Positions 21,059 to 30,838 are shown, counted from the first letter of the stretch. The stretch is DNA of 64,000 nucleotides from Streptacidiphilus sp. 4-A2 (GCA_014284505.1 JAAFYY010000001.1:1364001-1428000), one strand, 5' to 3'. Program-made: numbers and translations. Notes: generated by a model not told the origin, from the letters alone.

Positions 21059-21163
21059 CGGCGGGACCTCCTCCTGAACTCGTTCACGGGCACCCATGGT
21101 TCACCAAGGTAAGGACTCGCTGAGAGCTGGTCACCCGGCCGCGGACGGCGGCCGGGCACCGGG

Positions 21164-21981
21164 TCAGCTGCCCGGCCTGACCCGACGACCAGGGTGGCGT
21201 AGAGCTCCTCGGAGACCTCCAGCCGCGGGATCAGCCCGCTCCCGGCGAAGACCGACAGGGCCTCCCGCGCCTGGTGCTCCCCGGCCTCCACCAGCAGGCT
21301 GCCGCCCGGCGCCAGCCAGTGCGCGGCCTGCGCGGCCACCCTGCGCATCACGTCCAGACCGTCGGGCGCCGTCCAGGGCCACCAGCGGCTCGTGGATCCG
21401 GGCCTCGGGCGGGAGCAGTGCGACCTCCCCGGTCGGCACATAGGGCACATTGGCCAGCAGCACCTCGATCCGGCCGCGCAGCGAGGCCGGCAGCGGGTCG
21501 AACAGGTCACCCGCGAAGACCTGGCCGCCCAGTGCGGAGACATTGCGCCGGGCGCAGCGGGCCGCCGCCGGGTCGATGTCGGCCGCATACAGTTCGACCC
21601 CGCCCAGGGCGGTGGCCACGGCCGCGCCTATGGCGCCGGTGCCGCAGCACAGGTCGACGACCACGGCCCCGGGCCGGCCCAGGGCGGCGGCCTGCCGTAC
21701 CAGGAACTCGGTGCGGCGCCGGGGCACGAAACCCCGGGGTCGACGGCGATCCGCAGGCCGCAGAACTCGGCCCAGCCCAGGACGTGTTCCAGGGGAAGTC
21801 CGGCGATCCGCCGGTCCACCATGGCGGCCAGCTCGGCCGGGGTGTCCGCGGTGTCGAGCAGCAGCCGCGCCTCGTCCTCGGCGAAGACGCATCCGGCCTG
21901 CCGCAGCCTGGCAACCAGGGCGGGCTCTCCGGGGTCGGGCTCGGCGGGGCGGGCGGGCGGGGCTGACGGGAAGTCTGACAT
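21164..21981 (-). CDS. HemK/PrmC-like protein N5-glutamine methyltransferase
   Basis: About 270 residues. The N-terminal helical domain (ALVARLRQAGCVFAEDEARL, RIAGLPLEHVLGWAEFCGL) precedes a class I methyltransferase fold with motif I VVDLCCGTGAIGAAVATALG. The catalytic tetrapeptide, NPPY in true PrmC, is NVPY here (VLLANVPYVPTGEVALLP), as in a divergent actinobacterial subgroup annotated as putative glutamine methyltransferases, so release-factor activity should not be assumed. Frame breaks near 21,735, 21,375 and probably 21,190. The last places the stop at 21164; without it the frame would run to 21055. ATG 21981; an in-frame ATG lies slightly upstream. Confidence 0.8.
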
Positions 21982-22183
21982 GAGAGCCTTTCGGGATTCC
22001 TGCATACCCAAGGGCGCTCTCCGGGCCGCCTGGTTCAGGCGGGCCGCGCTGCGGCGAGAGGCGAGAGCACCCGGTCCGGTCGTGCGTTGATGGGTCTCAC
22101 CTCCTCGGTAACGGTTCCACGTGCTGGAGCCGCCAACCCTACCCGATACCCTGCCCGCTGCCCGGCCGGGCCCCGGCGGGTCT

Positions 22184-22213
22184 TTGACGCTGCGCCGACC
22201 CCGGCGATAGCGT
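22184..22213 (+). promoter_or_regulatory. Promoter of the PhzF-like gene
   Basis: -35 TTGACG (22184-22189), 18-nt spacer, -10 TAGCGT (22208-22213), then 6 nt to the GTG at 22220. This is a vegetative-type promoter placed for a leaderless transcript. Confidence 0.6.
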
Positions 22214-22219
22214 CCGCCC

Positions 22220-23056
22220 GTGGAGATCTTGAAGTACACCGCTTTCAGCAGCGACGTCACCGGCGGGAACCCGGCCGGGGTGGTCCTGGACGCCGAGGGC
22301 CTGGACACCGAGGCGATGCAGTCGACCGCCGCGATGGTCGGTTTCTCGGAGACGGCTTTTGTCCGGCCGCGGCCGGACGGCGAGCTTGAGGTCCGTTACT
22401 TCAGCCCGCTGGTCGAGGTGCCGTTCTGCGGACACGCGACCATCGCCACCGCGGTGGCCTATGCGAGCCGGCACGGCGTCGGCGAGCTGCGGTTCCACAC
22501 CGGCGCCGGGCCGATCGCCATCTCCACCGCGCCCGGGCCCGACGGTTCGGTGGTGGCCACGCTGGTGAGCGTTCCGCCGCGGGTCGAGCCGATCGGGGAT
22601 GCCGAGCTGGAGCAGCTGCTGGCCGCGCTGCGCTGGTCGGCCGCGGAGCTGGATCCGGGGCTGCCGCCGCGGGCCGCCTACGCCGGGGCCTGGCATCCGG
22701 TGATCGCCGCCGCCGAGCGGTCCCGGCTCGCGGATCTCGACTACGACCTGCCGGCCCTGGGCGAGTTGATGAGCCGCGTCGGCTGGACCACGATCAATCT
22801 GGTGTGGCGGGAGTCGGCGACCGTCTTCCATGCCCGCAACCCGTTCCCGCCCGGCGGTGTGGTCGAGGACCCGGCGACCGGCGCCGCGGCCGCGGCCCTC
22901 GGCGGCTACCTGCGCGAGCTGGCGCTGGTACCGACCCCGGCCCGGATCACCGTGCACCAGGGCCAGGACCTGGGACGTCCGAGCACCATCGAGGTCTTTG
23001 TCCCGGCCGAGGCCGGCAGCGGGATCGCGGTCACCGGCACGGCCGTCCGGCTCTGA
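22220..23056 (+). CDS. PhzF-family isomerase
   Basis: 278 residues with the diaminopimelate-epimerase-like PhzF fold. The N-terminus VEILKYTAFSSDVTGGNPAG, the active-site acid in MVGFSETAFV, the EVPFCGHATIATAVAY signature and the second-half DPATGAAAAALGGYLRELAL are all conserved. PhzF relatives catalyse isomerisation or epimerisation of small acids; only those in phenazine loci make phenazines, and no other phz gene is present, so this is a general-metabolism paralogue. GTG 22220 is supported by the promoter 6 nt upstream and lack of Shine-Dalgarno. Frame intact. Confidence 0.92.
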   Translation: MEILKYTAFSSDVTGGNPAGVVLDAEGLDTEAMQSTAAMVGFSETAFVRPRPDGELEVRYFSPLVEVPFCGHATIATAVAYASRHGVGELRFHTGAGPIAISTAPGPDGSVVATLVSVPPRVEPIGDAELEQLLAALRWSAAELDPGLPPRAAYAGAWHPVIAAAERSRLADLDYDLPALGELMSRVGWTTINLVWRESATVFHARNPFPPGGVVEDPATGAAAAALGGYLRELALVPTPARITVHQGQDLGRPSTIEVFVPAEAGSGIAVTGTAVRL

Positions 23057-23083
23057 GCTCTCCCCCGGCTTACCGGGGCGCGG

Positions 23084-23502
23084 TCAGGGGACCTGGACCG
23101 GACCGCCGTCCGTGTCCAGCGGTCCGGACAGCGGTCCGGACAGCGCGTCGGGGCGGACGCGCAGCAGTTCGGCCGCGGCCAGGGCCACGGTCGGTGGATC
23201 GGGAAGACCCGGCCGAGCCCGGTCTGCCGCAACTGCCGCAGCACCCGCTCCTGCCGGGTGACCAGCACCAGGGCGCCGCCCTGGGCGCGCACCCGTTTGT
23301 GGCAGCTGACCAGTACGCCCAGGCCGGTGGTGTCCAGGAAGGTCGTCTGCCGCATGTCGACGATCAGCAGGTTCCGTCCGTGCTCGACGCTTCCGGCCAG
23401 CGCCTCGCGCAGTCCGGGCGCGCGGTGGACGTCGACCTCGCCCACGACCCTGACCAGCGCCACCGCCCCGGAGAGGTGCGCACGGGTGACCTTGAAGTCC
23501 AT
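23084..23502 (-). CDS. STAS-domain anti-anti-sigma factor homologue
   Basis: About 138 residues, a single STAS domain: MDFKVTRAHLSGAVALVRVV, GEVDVHRAPGLREALAGSV, and the phosphorylation loop FLDTTGLGVLVSCHKRVRAQ. RsbV/SpoIIAA-type proteins are phosphorylated on Ser by a partner kinase; here the position is occupied by Thr-Thr (DTTGLG), which can still be an acceptor. It would titrate an RsbW-like anti-sigma kinase; the closest candidate in this window is at 51,310-51,855, with no evidence they pair. ATG 23502 has GGAG upstream. One frameshift near 23,195 joins RVFPIHRP to TVALAAAELLRVRPDALSG. Confidence 0.85.
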
Positions 23503-23758
23503 CGAGCTCCCCGATTCGTCGTGCGCCGGACTCTCGCATGACGGCCCATCATTGTCCCTGACGTTCACCAACTTACCTAATTTCAAACCAAATTGACGCT
23601 GAATCAGTAAACCCGCGGGTTCACCCCTGGCCGGCCTGCCGGGAATCGGCGGCCGCTTCCGTACCGAGTACGGACAAACCCGGCACGGAGCCGTCGCTGC
23701 ATGCCCACCCGCCCGCGCGACCCGCTCCGGCCTGCGCAGACGGCGGCATCCCGGAAAT

Positions 23759-23798
23759 TGGTCCAGACCTTGACAGCCACCTTGGTCCAGGCCAAATT
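23759..23798 (+). promoter_or_regulatory. Chitinase promoter with paired 12-bp direct repeats
   Basis: TGGTCCAGACCT (23759-23770) and TGGTCCAGGCCA (23783-23794) are direct repeats 24 bp apart flanking TTGACA (23770-23775), which itself overlaps the first repeat. This is the known architecture of Streptomyces chitinase promoters, where such repeats mediate chitin induction and glucose repression, and TGGTC-type half-sites also resemble DasR boxes. A weak -10, CAAATT (23793-23798), lies 17 nt downstream of the -35. Confidence 0.8.
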
Positions 23799-23873
23799 GT
23801 CGTGTACAGCAGAGTCGGCGCCGGCCTGTGTACCCCCACACGCATCACAGTCAATGTCCTACGAGGTGGATAG

Positions 23874-25102
23874 ATGCGAAGAATACGGGCGATGTTCCCG
23901 GCTGCGGCGGCCGGCGCGATCCTTGCGGCGGGCGCGCTGGTCATGACCGCGGGCACCGGGCACGCCGCGACGACCGCGGCGCTCGGCAACAACTGGTACG
24001 GCTCGGCCCCGTACTACTACACCCTCGACTCCTCCGCCCCCGACCTCGGCCAGGTCATGGCCGCCACCGGGCAGAAGGCCTTCGAGCTGGCCTTCGTCCT
24101 GGCCCCCAACGGCGGCGGCTGCCCCCACCTGGGACGGAACCGACCCGGTCAGCAGCGACACGCAGGTCGCGGCGGTGATCAACGAGGTCCGGGCGGACGG
24201 CGGCGACGTCTCCGTCTCGGCCGGCGGCTACGGCGGGACCAAGCTCGGCCAGGAGTGCGGCACCCCGGCCGCCACGCCGCCGCCTACCAGCAGGTGATCA
24301 CCCGGTACGGGCTGCACGCCATCGACTTCGACCTGGAAGAGCCGGAGATCGAGAACGCCACCGCCATCAACAACGAGCTCGGCGCCGCGCAGATCCTGCA
24401 GGCGGACAACCCGGGGCTGTACGTGTCGGTGACCATCCCCTCCACCACCACCGGCGCCAACTACTTCGGCCAACTGCTGCTGGACAACGCCAAGTCGCTG
24501 GGCTTCACCCCAACAACTACTCCATCATGCCCTTCGACGGCGGCTTCTCCGGCGGGGCGAGCCAGATCACCGCGCTCCAGGACTTCAACGCGCAGCTGTC
24601 CAGCACCTTCGGCTGGAGCAGCGCCACCGCCTACGCCCACGAGGGCGTCTCCGGCATGAACGGCCGCACCGACGACGGCGAGTACTTCTACCAGGCCGAC
24701 TTCCAGACGGTGCTGAACTTCGCCGAGACCAACGGCATGTCCCGGTACACCTTCTGGGACCTCAACCGGGACCGGGAGTGCAACCCGCCGTCCGACAACG
24801 GCGACCTGTCCGGCGAGTGCAGCAGCGTGACCCAGAACCCGTACGACTTCACCAAGTACACCGTCGAGTTCGCCGGGGCGACCCCACCCACCTCGCCGCC
24901 CACCACGCCCCCGGCCACCGGCAGCGCCAGCCCGACCAGCGGCACCGGCGGGAGCTGCGCGACGGCGTGGAGCGCCTCCTCCGCCTACACCTCGGGCCAG
25001 CAGGTCTCCTACAACGGTGACAACTGGACCGCCAACCAGTGGAACGACGACGAGGTCCCCGGCGGCTCCTCCGGCGCCTGGACCAGCGACGGCCCCTGCT
25101 GA
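23874..25102 (+). CDS. Secreted GH18 chitinase with C-terminal CBM5/12
   Basis: About 410 residues. A Sec signal peptide (MRRIRAMFPAAAAGAILAAG, cut near GHA-ATT) precedes a GH18 catalytic domain: VSVSAGGYGG, then the active-site motif AIDFDLEEPE with the catalytic Glu, and a late FWDLNRDRECN. A Pro/Thr/Ser linker joins a carbohydrate-binding module of the CBM5/12 type (AWSASSAYTSGQQVSYNGDN). It should hydrolyse chitin outside the cell. Frameshifts near 24,120, 24,270 and 24,510 interrupt the catalytic domain. ATG 23874 follows a GAGGTGG site. The upstream promoter with paired repeats supports chitin-responsive expression. Confidence 0.9.
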
Positions 25103-25123
25103 CCCGGTATCCTCCGGTCACCC

Positions 25124-25155
25124 CCGCCCGCACCGGCTCCGGCCGGTGCGGGCGG
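25124..25155. terminator. Hairpin terminator between convergent genes
   Basis: Perfect 13-bp stem (25124-25136 pairs with 25143-25155) and a 6-nt loop, between the 3' ends of the chitinase (+) and the transglycosylase (-). No T-run. Confidence 0.8.
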
Positions 25156-25156
25156 T

Positions 25157-25842
25157 TCACAGATACGGCTTGACCACCTGCCCGGCCGTGGCCCAGTTCC
25201 CCCGCAGCGTGTCCAGATAGGTCTGCGACTGCGACCCGGGGCTCACCCCGCGGGCGAAGGCCAGCATGTTGGACGCCCCGGCGTTGTATCCCATCGCCAG
25301 CAGCTCGTCCTTGGTGCAGGAGCAGGCGGGGTGCGCCGGGAGCTGCTCCGCCAGGTCGTGCAGATACCAGGCGGCGGCCTCGATGGCCAGGTCCGGATCG
25401 TCCGGCAGCTGCTCCCAGCTGCTGCCGGCGAAGCTGCGCCCGGCCTTGGCCTGGTCGAAGGCGGCCTCGTGCATATTGGCGATGCCGAAGGCGCCCCCGG
25501 CTTCAGCTTCTGCCAGGCCCGCTGGAACGCCGGGTCGTGCGGCTTGTAGGACTCGTTGTAGAGGATCGCCATCAGCAGCTGCGGGTCGATCCCGGCCTGT
25601 CTGGCGTAGCGCACCACCGGGGCGGCGAAGTCGGAGGGGACGTTCTGGTCCGGCGAGGCCGAGGCGGAGGGCGTCCCGGCGCCGCTCGCGCCGGGTGAGG
25701 GCCGTCCGGACGCGCTGCCCGAGGGCGTGGCCGCCACCGTCCCGGCGCCGGTGCCGTGGCCGCCGTGCTGCGCGGCCCAGACCAGCACGACCACCGCCGC
25801 TGCCACCGCGGCCCACTGCCAGCGCCGCTGCCGCTCGGCCAT
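25157..25842 (-). CDS. Lytic transglycosylase (SLT-like), membrane-anchored or secreted
   Basis: About 228 residues. An N-terminal transmembrane/signal segment (WQWAAVAAAVVVLVWAAQ) and a Ser/Gly/Pro linker precede an SLT-like domain. QAGIDPQLLMAILYNES carries the catalytic Glu, followed by the GAFGIANMHEAAFD block and ELLAMGYNAGASNMLAFARG, the usual order in lysozyme-like transglycosylases. It would cleave peptidoglycan, perhaps during growth or sporulation. One frameshift near 25,500 separates WQKLKPG from GAFGIANM. ATG 25842. Convergent with the chitinase. Confidence 0.85.
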
Positions 25843-25950
25843 GCTCCCCCCTCTCGCTCCCGCACCGGCACTGCTCCGGTCCTGCCCCGGAACATATCAA
25901 CAGCGGCCCCGGCCGCCGCGCCCCGACGCGGCCGCCCGGTCGTGGCGTAC

Positions 25951-25984
25951 CTGCGGCGACCCACCGCCCGGTGGGTCGCCGCAG
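25951..25984 (-). terminator. Strong hairpin downstream of the beta-helix protein gene
   Basis: A 16-bp perfect inverted repeat (25951-25966 with 25969-25984), 43 nt beyond the stop of the reverse-strand gene at 26027 and upstream of the transglycosylase start; it probably terminates the former. Confidence 0.75.
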
Positions 25985-26026
25985 GGCGCTCAGCGCTGTC
26001 GCGGGGTTACCGCGGGCCGGCCGGGG

Positions 26027-28752
26027 TCACGGGTAGGACACCACGTCGCTGGGCCCGCCGTTGGTCGAACTCACCGCCGTCCCGTCGCCGTTGACGACCG
26101 AGCTGATCCCACCGGAGCCGTTGAGGTACACCGTCAGCAGATCGTGGAACTGCACACCGGGGCTGTCCGGGGCCTGGAAGGCCATGGCGTTCTCGATGGG
26201 CACCCCCTGGTCGAAGTAGGAGTAGCTGCCCATCCCGTAGCCCTGGAAGCTGGTGACGCTGTTCGGCAGATAGAACGCCGGGTAGCCGTCCTGGGTCGAA
26301 CTGGCCATCCAGGCAGCCTGGTTGGGTACTTCGTAGGGGTTCTCGTTCTGGTAGAAGAGGACGGTCCCGCCCTGGCCGTTCCAGACCGTCTCGTACTGCT
26401 GGTAGTGCTCGACGGCCAGGCCGTAGGCGGTCACGTTGTTGCCGTTGACGATCACGCCGGTCGCGCCCTGGTCCGAGGTCCAGGAGCCGCCGCCGGCACC
26501 GTGGTCGGCCCGCCAGGCCCACACGTCGTCGATCAGGGAGTTGTTGCTGTTGTCGATGAAGCTGGTCGCCGCGGTCCCGGCCTCGGCCCCGCCGACCCGG
26601 AAGAACACGTCGTCGACGCTGACCGGGTCACTGGCGTGGCTCACGGTCGAGCCCTGGGTGCCGATCTGGAGCAGCGCGGTGGAGCTGGTCGGACCAGCGT
26701 CGAAGATCAGCCCGGACAGGTTGACGCCGTTGACGTCGGCCGTGCTCAGCGTGATGTTGCCGTTGGTCGGGATCAGGGTGGGGAAGCCCAGGCCGATGAT
26801 CTTGGTGTCGGGGTTGTTGACCTGGATGGTCTGCGGGACGTCGTAGACGCCCGGGGTGAACAGCAGGTTGTCCCCGGCCGCCAGGGCCGCGTTGATCTGC
26901 GCCACGGTCGCGCCGGGCTGCACCACGAAGAAGCTGCTCAGCGGCAGCGAGGCGCCGGGGGTGTTGCCGTTGGTCCAGGTCGGCCCGGAGGAGTTGCTCT
27001 GCACCGAGGGCACGAACACGTTGTAGTTGCCGGAGGAGTCGACATACAGGTAGGGCTCCTCCTCCGTGGTCGGGCAGCTGGCGAGGTGGTGTAGGAGCTG
27101 CCGCCGCCGCTGTCCCCGGAGGTGGCCGAGAAGCTCTGCGCCGGGGCGCCCGGATCGCCGCAGAACACCTGGTTCCAGACCGAGTTGCTCCAGCCGTCCA
27201 GGGAGCTGTTCCGGGTGAAGTACTGCTGCTGGGAGCCGTTGGTGACGGTGCCGCCGGTGAACTCGGAGTCGGCGATGAAGCCGCCGCTGGCGTAGTCCGG
27301 CGAGCCGTTGCAGTAGTCCATCAGGCTCAGGTTGCCGTTGATGTGCACCCGGCGCAGCGGGGAGGCCTGCGAGCTGGCCCAGAAGTCGTCACCGGCGGCG
27401 CAGCCGGTCATCCCGGTGACATTGATGGTGAGGTTGGACACCGAGCGCCAGAAGTTGTCGGTCGCGTTGCAGGTGGTGCCGCTGCACTGGTTCCAGGAGT
27501 TGATCGCGCCGTTGATGACCACCGCGCCCGGGTTCTGCCCCAGGCCGGCGACGCTGGTGTAGTAGCCGACCGAGAAGATCAGCGGGTCGCTCGCGGAGCC
27601 GTAGGTGCCCGGGTCGAACAGCAGGGCGTAGCGCTGGCTCCCGAACTGGTTGCCGATCTGCTGGTTGGCGATGGTGTTGAGGGTGCTCTGGATCGACGCC
27701 TGTGACATGCCGGTGTTTAAGACGTAGACATTGGAGCCGAGGCTGCCACCGGTGGGCGGCGGCGGGGTGCCGGTACCGCTGGAGCCGTTGGTGTAGGCGG
27801 TGAACTCGTCGATGGACCACCAGCTGGTGGTGCTGGCGGCGGTCAGCACGATCCGGATGTACTGCGCACTCTGCTCCGCGAACGTCGCCACCTCCGGCGA
27901 GGAAGTACCGGTCTCCGACGCCACCGTGGTGAAGGTACTGCCGTCGTTCGACACCTCCACGTTGTAACCCACCGCGAAGTCCCCGGCCGAGTTCGGCGAG
28001 TTCATCTCGATCTGGTTGAAGCTCTGCACCGAACCCAGATCCACCTGGAACCACTGCCCAGCGGCCTGGTACGCATCAGAACTGAACCGCGTCGCCAGAT
28101 TCCCGTCGATCGCGTTCGACGGCGGATCCCCCGCCGAGCTGGTGTCGGAGCTCGCCGTCCACCCCGACTCCGGCAACGCCGTCTCCGGGTGGCGGTGCCG
28201 TTGGAGGCGGTGAACTCGTCGATGGACCACCAGCTGGTGGTGCTGGCGGCGGTCAGCACGATCCGGATGTACTGCGCACTCTGCTCCGCGAACGTCGCCA
28301 CCTCCGGCGAGGAAGTGCCGGTCTCCGACGCCACCGTGGTGAAGGTACTGCCGTCGTTCGACACCTCCACGTTGTAACCACCGCGAAGTCCCCGGCCGAG
28401 TTCGGCGAGTTCATCTCGATCTGGTTGAAGCTCTGCACCGAACCCAGATCCACCTGGAACCACTGCCCAGCGGCCTGGTACGCATCAGAACTGAACCGCG
28501 TCGCCAGATTCCGTCGATCGCGTTCGACGGCGGATCCCCCGCCGAGCTGGTGTTGGAACTCGCCGTCCACCCCGACTCCGGCAACGCCGTCTCGCCCGAG
28601 GCCGCCGATGCGCTGGAGGTCGCCATCGGCGCGATCAGCACTCCGAGCATGGAGCCGACGGTGACGACGGCATAGGTCAGTCTGCGCCTGCGCGGTACCG
28701 CTCTGCTTCTGGGAGCGGAGCGCCGCAACTGTCCGATCATCGCGTTGACCAC
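26027..28752 (-). CDS. Secreted beta-helix protein with two tandem discoidin (F5/8 type C) domains
   Basis: About 905 residues when frames are joined. A Sec signal peptide (TYAVVTVGSMLGVLIAPMAT, ending near ASA) precedes two discoidin/CBM32-like domains (ALPESGWTASS, GQWFQVDLGSVQSFNQIEMN, IRIVLTAASTTSWWSIDEFT), a Pro/Gly linker, then a right-handed beta-helix half (NVYVLNTGMSQASIQSTLNT, LLFTPGVYDVPQTIQVNNPD, IDDVWAWRADHG). This architecture is common in actinomycetes and often misannotated as adenylyl cyclase; a polysaccharide lyase or hydrolase role is more plausible, without identified catalytic residues. Frameshifts near 27,090, 28,190, 28,380 and 28,510. Start is GTG 28752 with an AAAGGA site. 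Confidence 0.8.
27795..28593. repeat. Nearly identical tandem duplication encoding the two discoidin domains
   Basis: Copy A 27795-28185 (391 nt) and copy B 28205-28593 (389 nt) differ by only three substitutions that I noticed plus two single-C deletions in copy B (CCC to CC, near 28,378 and 28,511). The duplication is recent or homogenised; the two deletions break the coding frame in copy B only. Confidence 0.9.
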
Positions 28753-29314
28753 GTCCTTTCTGGTCTGCGTGCTGCCCGGGAAGGGCCAGAACTTACATCA
28801 AGGCTTAGTTCACGCTGTGATTTAACAATTCTGACGTCGCCCCGTCAATGGATGAAGCAAATGATGTTCACCCGCCCGGCCTTCCCGGCAGGCCCCCGCG
28901 GACGGCGCCCACCTGCGGTGACCGAGCGTCAGTTCCGGTACCGGCCAGGCCCTTCGTTCCGCAACAGGGCAGCCCGGACCGCCACCGCCGCCCACCCGCA
29001 AGGGTTTCGGCGGAGATATCCGAACCGGACGGGACAAGCGGTTCGCATTCCCGGAACCGGAAATTCGGCCGGCCCCACGACGTACCCGGCTCGGCCACCC
29101 GGACCCCGGGCGCCGCCCTCGGCCGGTGCCCCAGCGGGCGGCCCCCGGGCGCCGGTGGAGGCGGCGGCTGATCTTCCTTACCCCATGCGTTATCGTGCTG
29201 GCCTGTCGGGACGTCAGCGCCCCAGCCGTAGCCGTGTTTGACTGCTGCGGCACGGAACTGCCGTTCCAGTACTGCCCGTTCGTCCCGAGCGGGCAGCCGG
29301 CCAGGCGAACGAAC
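28753..29314. other. Long intergenic region
   Basis: About 560 nt between the divergent discoidin gene and the charged repeat protein gene. The first 100 nt are relatively A/T-rich (around TTAACAATTCTGACG at 28,822), suggesting promoter DNA for the reverse-strand gene. Open frames here look like composition artefacts. No clear hairpin or hexamer pair was found. Confidence 0.5.
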
Positions 29315-29608
29315 ATGGGAGAGACCGTGCGAGAAGAATTCTTTGAGCGCGAGGAGATCGTCGAGCGCGGAGGCCTCTTCGGCGGGCGCCGCGAGGAGAT
29401 CATCGAGCGCGAGGAGATCGTCCGTCGTGGCCCCTTCGGCCGTGAGGAGATCATCGAGCGCGAGGAGATCGTCGAGCGCGGAGGCCTCTTCGGCGGACGT
29501 CGCGAGGAGATCATCGAGCGCGAGGAGATCGTCGAGCGGGGCGGCTTCTTCGGCGGGCGCCGCGAGGAGATCGTGCGCGAGGAGTTCGTCGAGCGGGACT
29601 TCTTCTAA
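29315..29608 (+). CDS. Small charged tandem-repeat protein (REEI repeats)
   Basis: 97 residues, unrecognised. It is made almost only of E, R, I, V, G and F. The unit REEIIEREEIVERGGLFGGR (20 residues) recurs, with variants REEIVRRGPFG and REEIVERGGFFGGR, and the protein ends REEFVERDFF. Alternating charged blocks (REEIIE) and Gly/Phe turns (GGLFGGR) suggest short amphipathic helices or strands with exposed aromatic loops, perhaps self-assembling. No signal peptide, Cys or membrane segment. ATG 29315 lies 12 nt before an in-frame GTG (29327), which has GGGAGAG just upstream, so the true start could be either. Flanked by a long intergenic region and a terminator, so monocistronic. Confidence 0.75.
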   Translation: MGETVREEFFEREEIVERGGLFGGRREEIIEREEIVRRGPFGREEIIEREEIVERGGLFGGRREEIIEREEIVERGGFFGGRREEIVREEFVERDFF

Positions 29609-29710
29609 ACCGCTGCTGAGCAAGGCCGCTACTGAGCGAGCCGCTGCTGCGCAAGGCCGCTGCTGACCGGCCCGCATCCAGCGGGTCGCACCCGCAGGTA
29701 AGAACGGCCG

Positions 29711-29742
29711 GGGGTGGGTCCCGCGCGCGTGGGGCCCACCCC
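29711..29742. terminator. Bidirectional hairpin terminator
   Basis: 12-nt arms GGGGTGGGTCCC (29711-29722) and GGGGCCCACCCC (29731-29742) pair with one wobble around an 8-nt loop, between the charged repeat gene (+) and the LysR gene (-). Confidence 0.7.
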
Positions 29743-29808
29743 TTCACGCTGCCCGGGACCGGGGCCAGAACCTCGTCCGGGTCCTGGCCGGTCGCGCTGC
29801 CGGCGGCG

Positions 29809-30838
29809 TCAGGGAAGGACGGGCCAGTCCATCCGGGCCGCGATGGTCCGCAGCAGCCGGGCCTGCCGGCTGCCCGCCAGCGCGGTGAGCGCGAGCCGCT
29901 CACGCGGCGGGGGGGTCGGCAGCGGGCGCCACATCAGTTGCGGGTGGTCGGCCACCGCCTCGACCGAACGCAGGGCGATGAGGTCCGGCGTCGACTGGAG
30001 CGCATGCACGAACAGGGCCTGCTGATCGTGGTCGAGCGGGTGCAGCCGGGGGCTCCAGCCGAGGGCGGCGAGCTGGGCCGGGATCTCCTCCGCATAGCCG
30101 GGGGCGCAGCCCGCGTCGTACCAGAGCAGCCGTTGGGTGGCGAGGTCGGACCAGGCCGGCACCGGCCGCGCCGAGAGCGGGTGGTCGGCCCGCATCACCA
30201 CCCGCAGCGGCTCGTCCCACACCATGGCCTGCGCGAGCTGCGGCTCCTTCATCGGCAACCGGACGATGCCGAAGGCCAGTTCACCCGCTGGATCAGGGCG
30301 GTCTGCTGGGTCGCCGCGACCGAGCGCAGCTGGAGTCTGGGGCTCCGGTCACCCGGGGTCCGCACCAACGCCAGGGCCTCCTGGATCCCGGAGAGCAGTT
30401 GCGTGGGCACTCCGCTGCACACCCCGACCGTCCAGGTCTCCGGGCGCGGAGCGGCGGCCGCGATGGCCGCCCGCAGCTGGCCGGGGATGGGCTGCACCTC
30501 GCGCAGGAACGCCTGCCCCCGGAGGTCAGCTGCACCCCGCGCGAGCTGCGGGTGAACAGGGAGGCGCCGACCCGGCGTTCGAGCCGCCTGATCTGCTGAC
30601 TGAGACTGGGCTGCGAGATGTGCAGCTCCTGCGCCGCCGCGGACACACTGCCGGCCCGGGCGACCGCGAGAAAGTACCTGAGGTGGCGCATGTCGAAGTC
30701 GTCGACATCGTCCACGCTGGAAATGCCGTTCCCGAGGTCTCCGTCCTCAATGGAAATTGGCATCGCCAAACCGTCAGCACGGTCGGTTATTCGCTCATTC
30801 GGGCAGTGATCGCTAAGCAGCCCGTCCATCATGGTCAT
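29809..30838 (-). CDS. LysR-family transcriptional regulator
   Basis: About 343 residues. The winged helix-turn-helix is clear: MRHLRYFLAVARAGSVSAAA, QELHISQPSLSQQIRRLERR and VGASLFTRSSRGVQLT. The effector domain follows (WTVGVCSGVPTQLLSGIQEA, ELAFGIVRLP, PLRVVMRADHPLSARPVPAW). An N-terminal extension of about 45 acidic residues before MRHLRYFL is unusual; ATG 30838 is chosen because GGAGGGGGAGAGG lies immediately upstream, although MRHLRYF would be the canonical start. Frameshifts near 30,520 and 30,280. It lies downstream of TetR and MFS genes in the same direction; its target is unknown. Confidence 0.85.

Noticed and set aside
22220..23056. Phenazine biosynthesis gene
   Set aside because: PhzF homologue stands alone; no phzB/D/E/G neighbours.
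26027..28752. Adenylyl cyclase
   Set aside because: Common database label for this beta-helix/discoidin architecture; no cyclase catalytic motif is visible.
28848..29241. Arg/Pro-rich ORFs in the 560-nt intergenic region
   Set aside because: Overlapping frames of equal length on both strands, no homology features, no ribosome-binding site.
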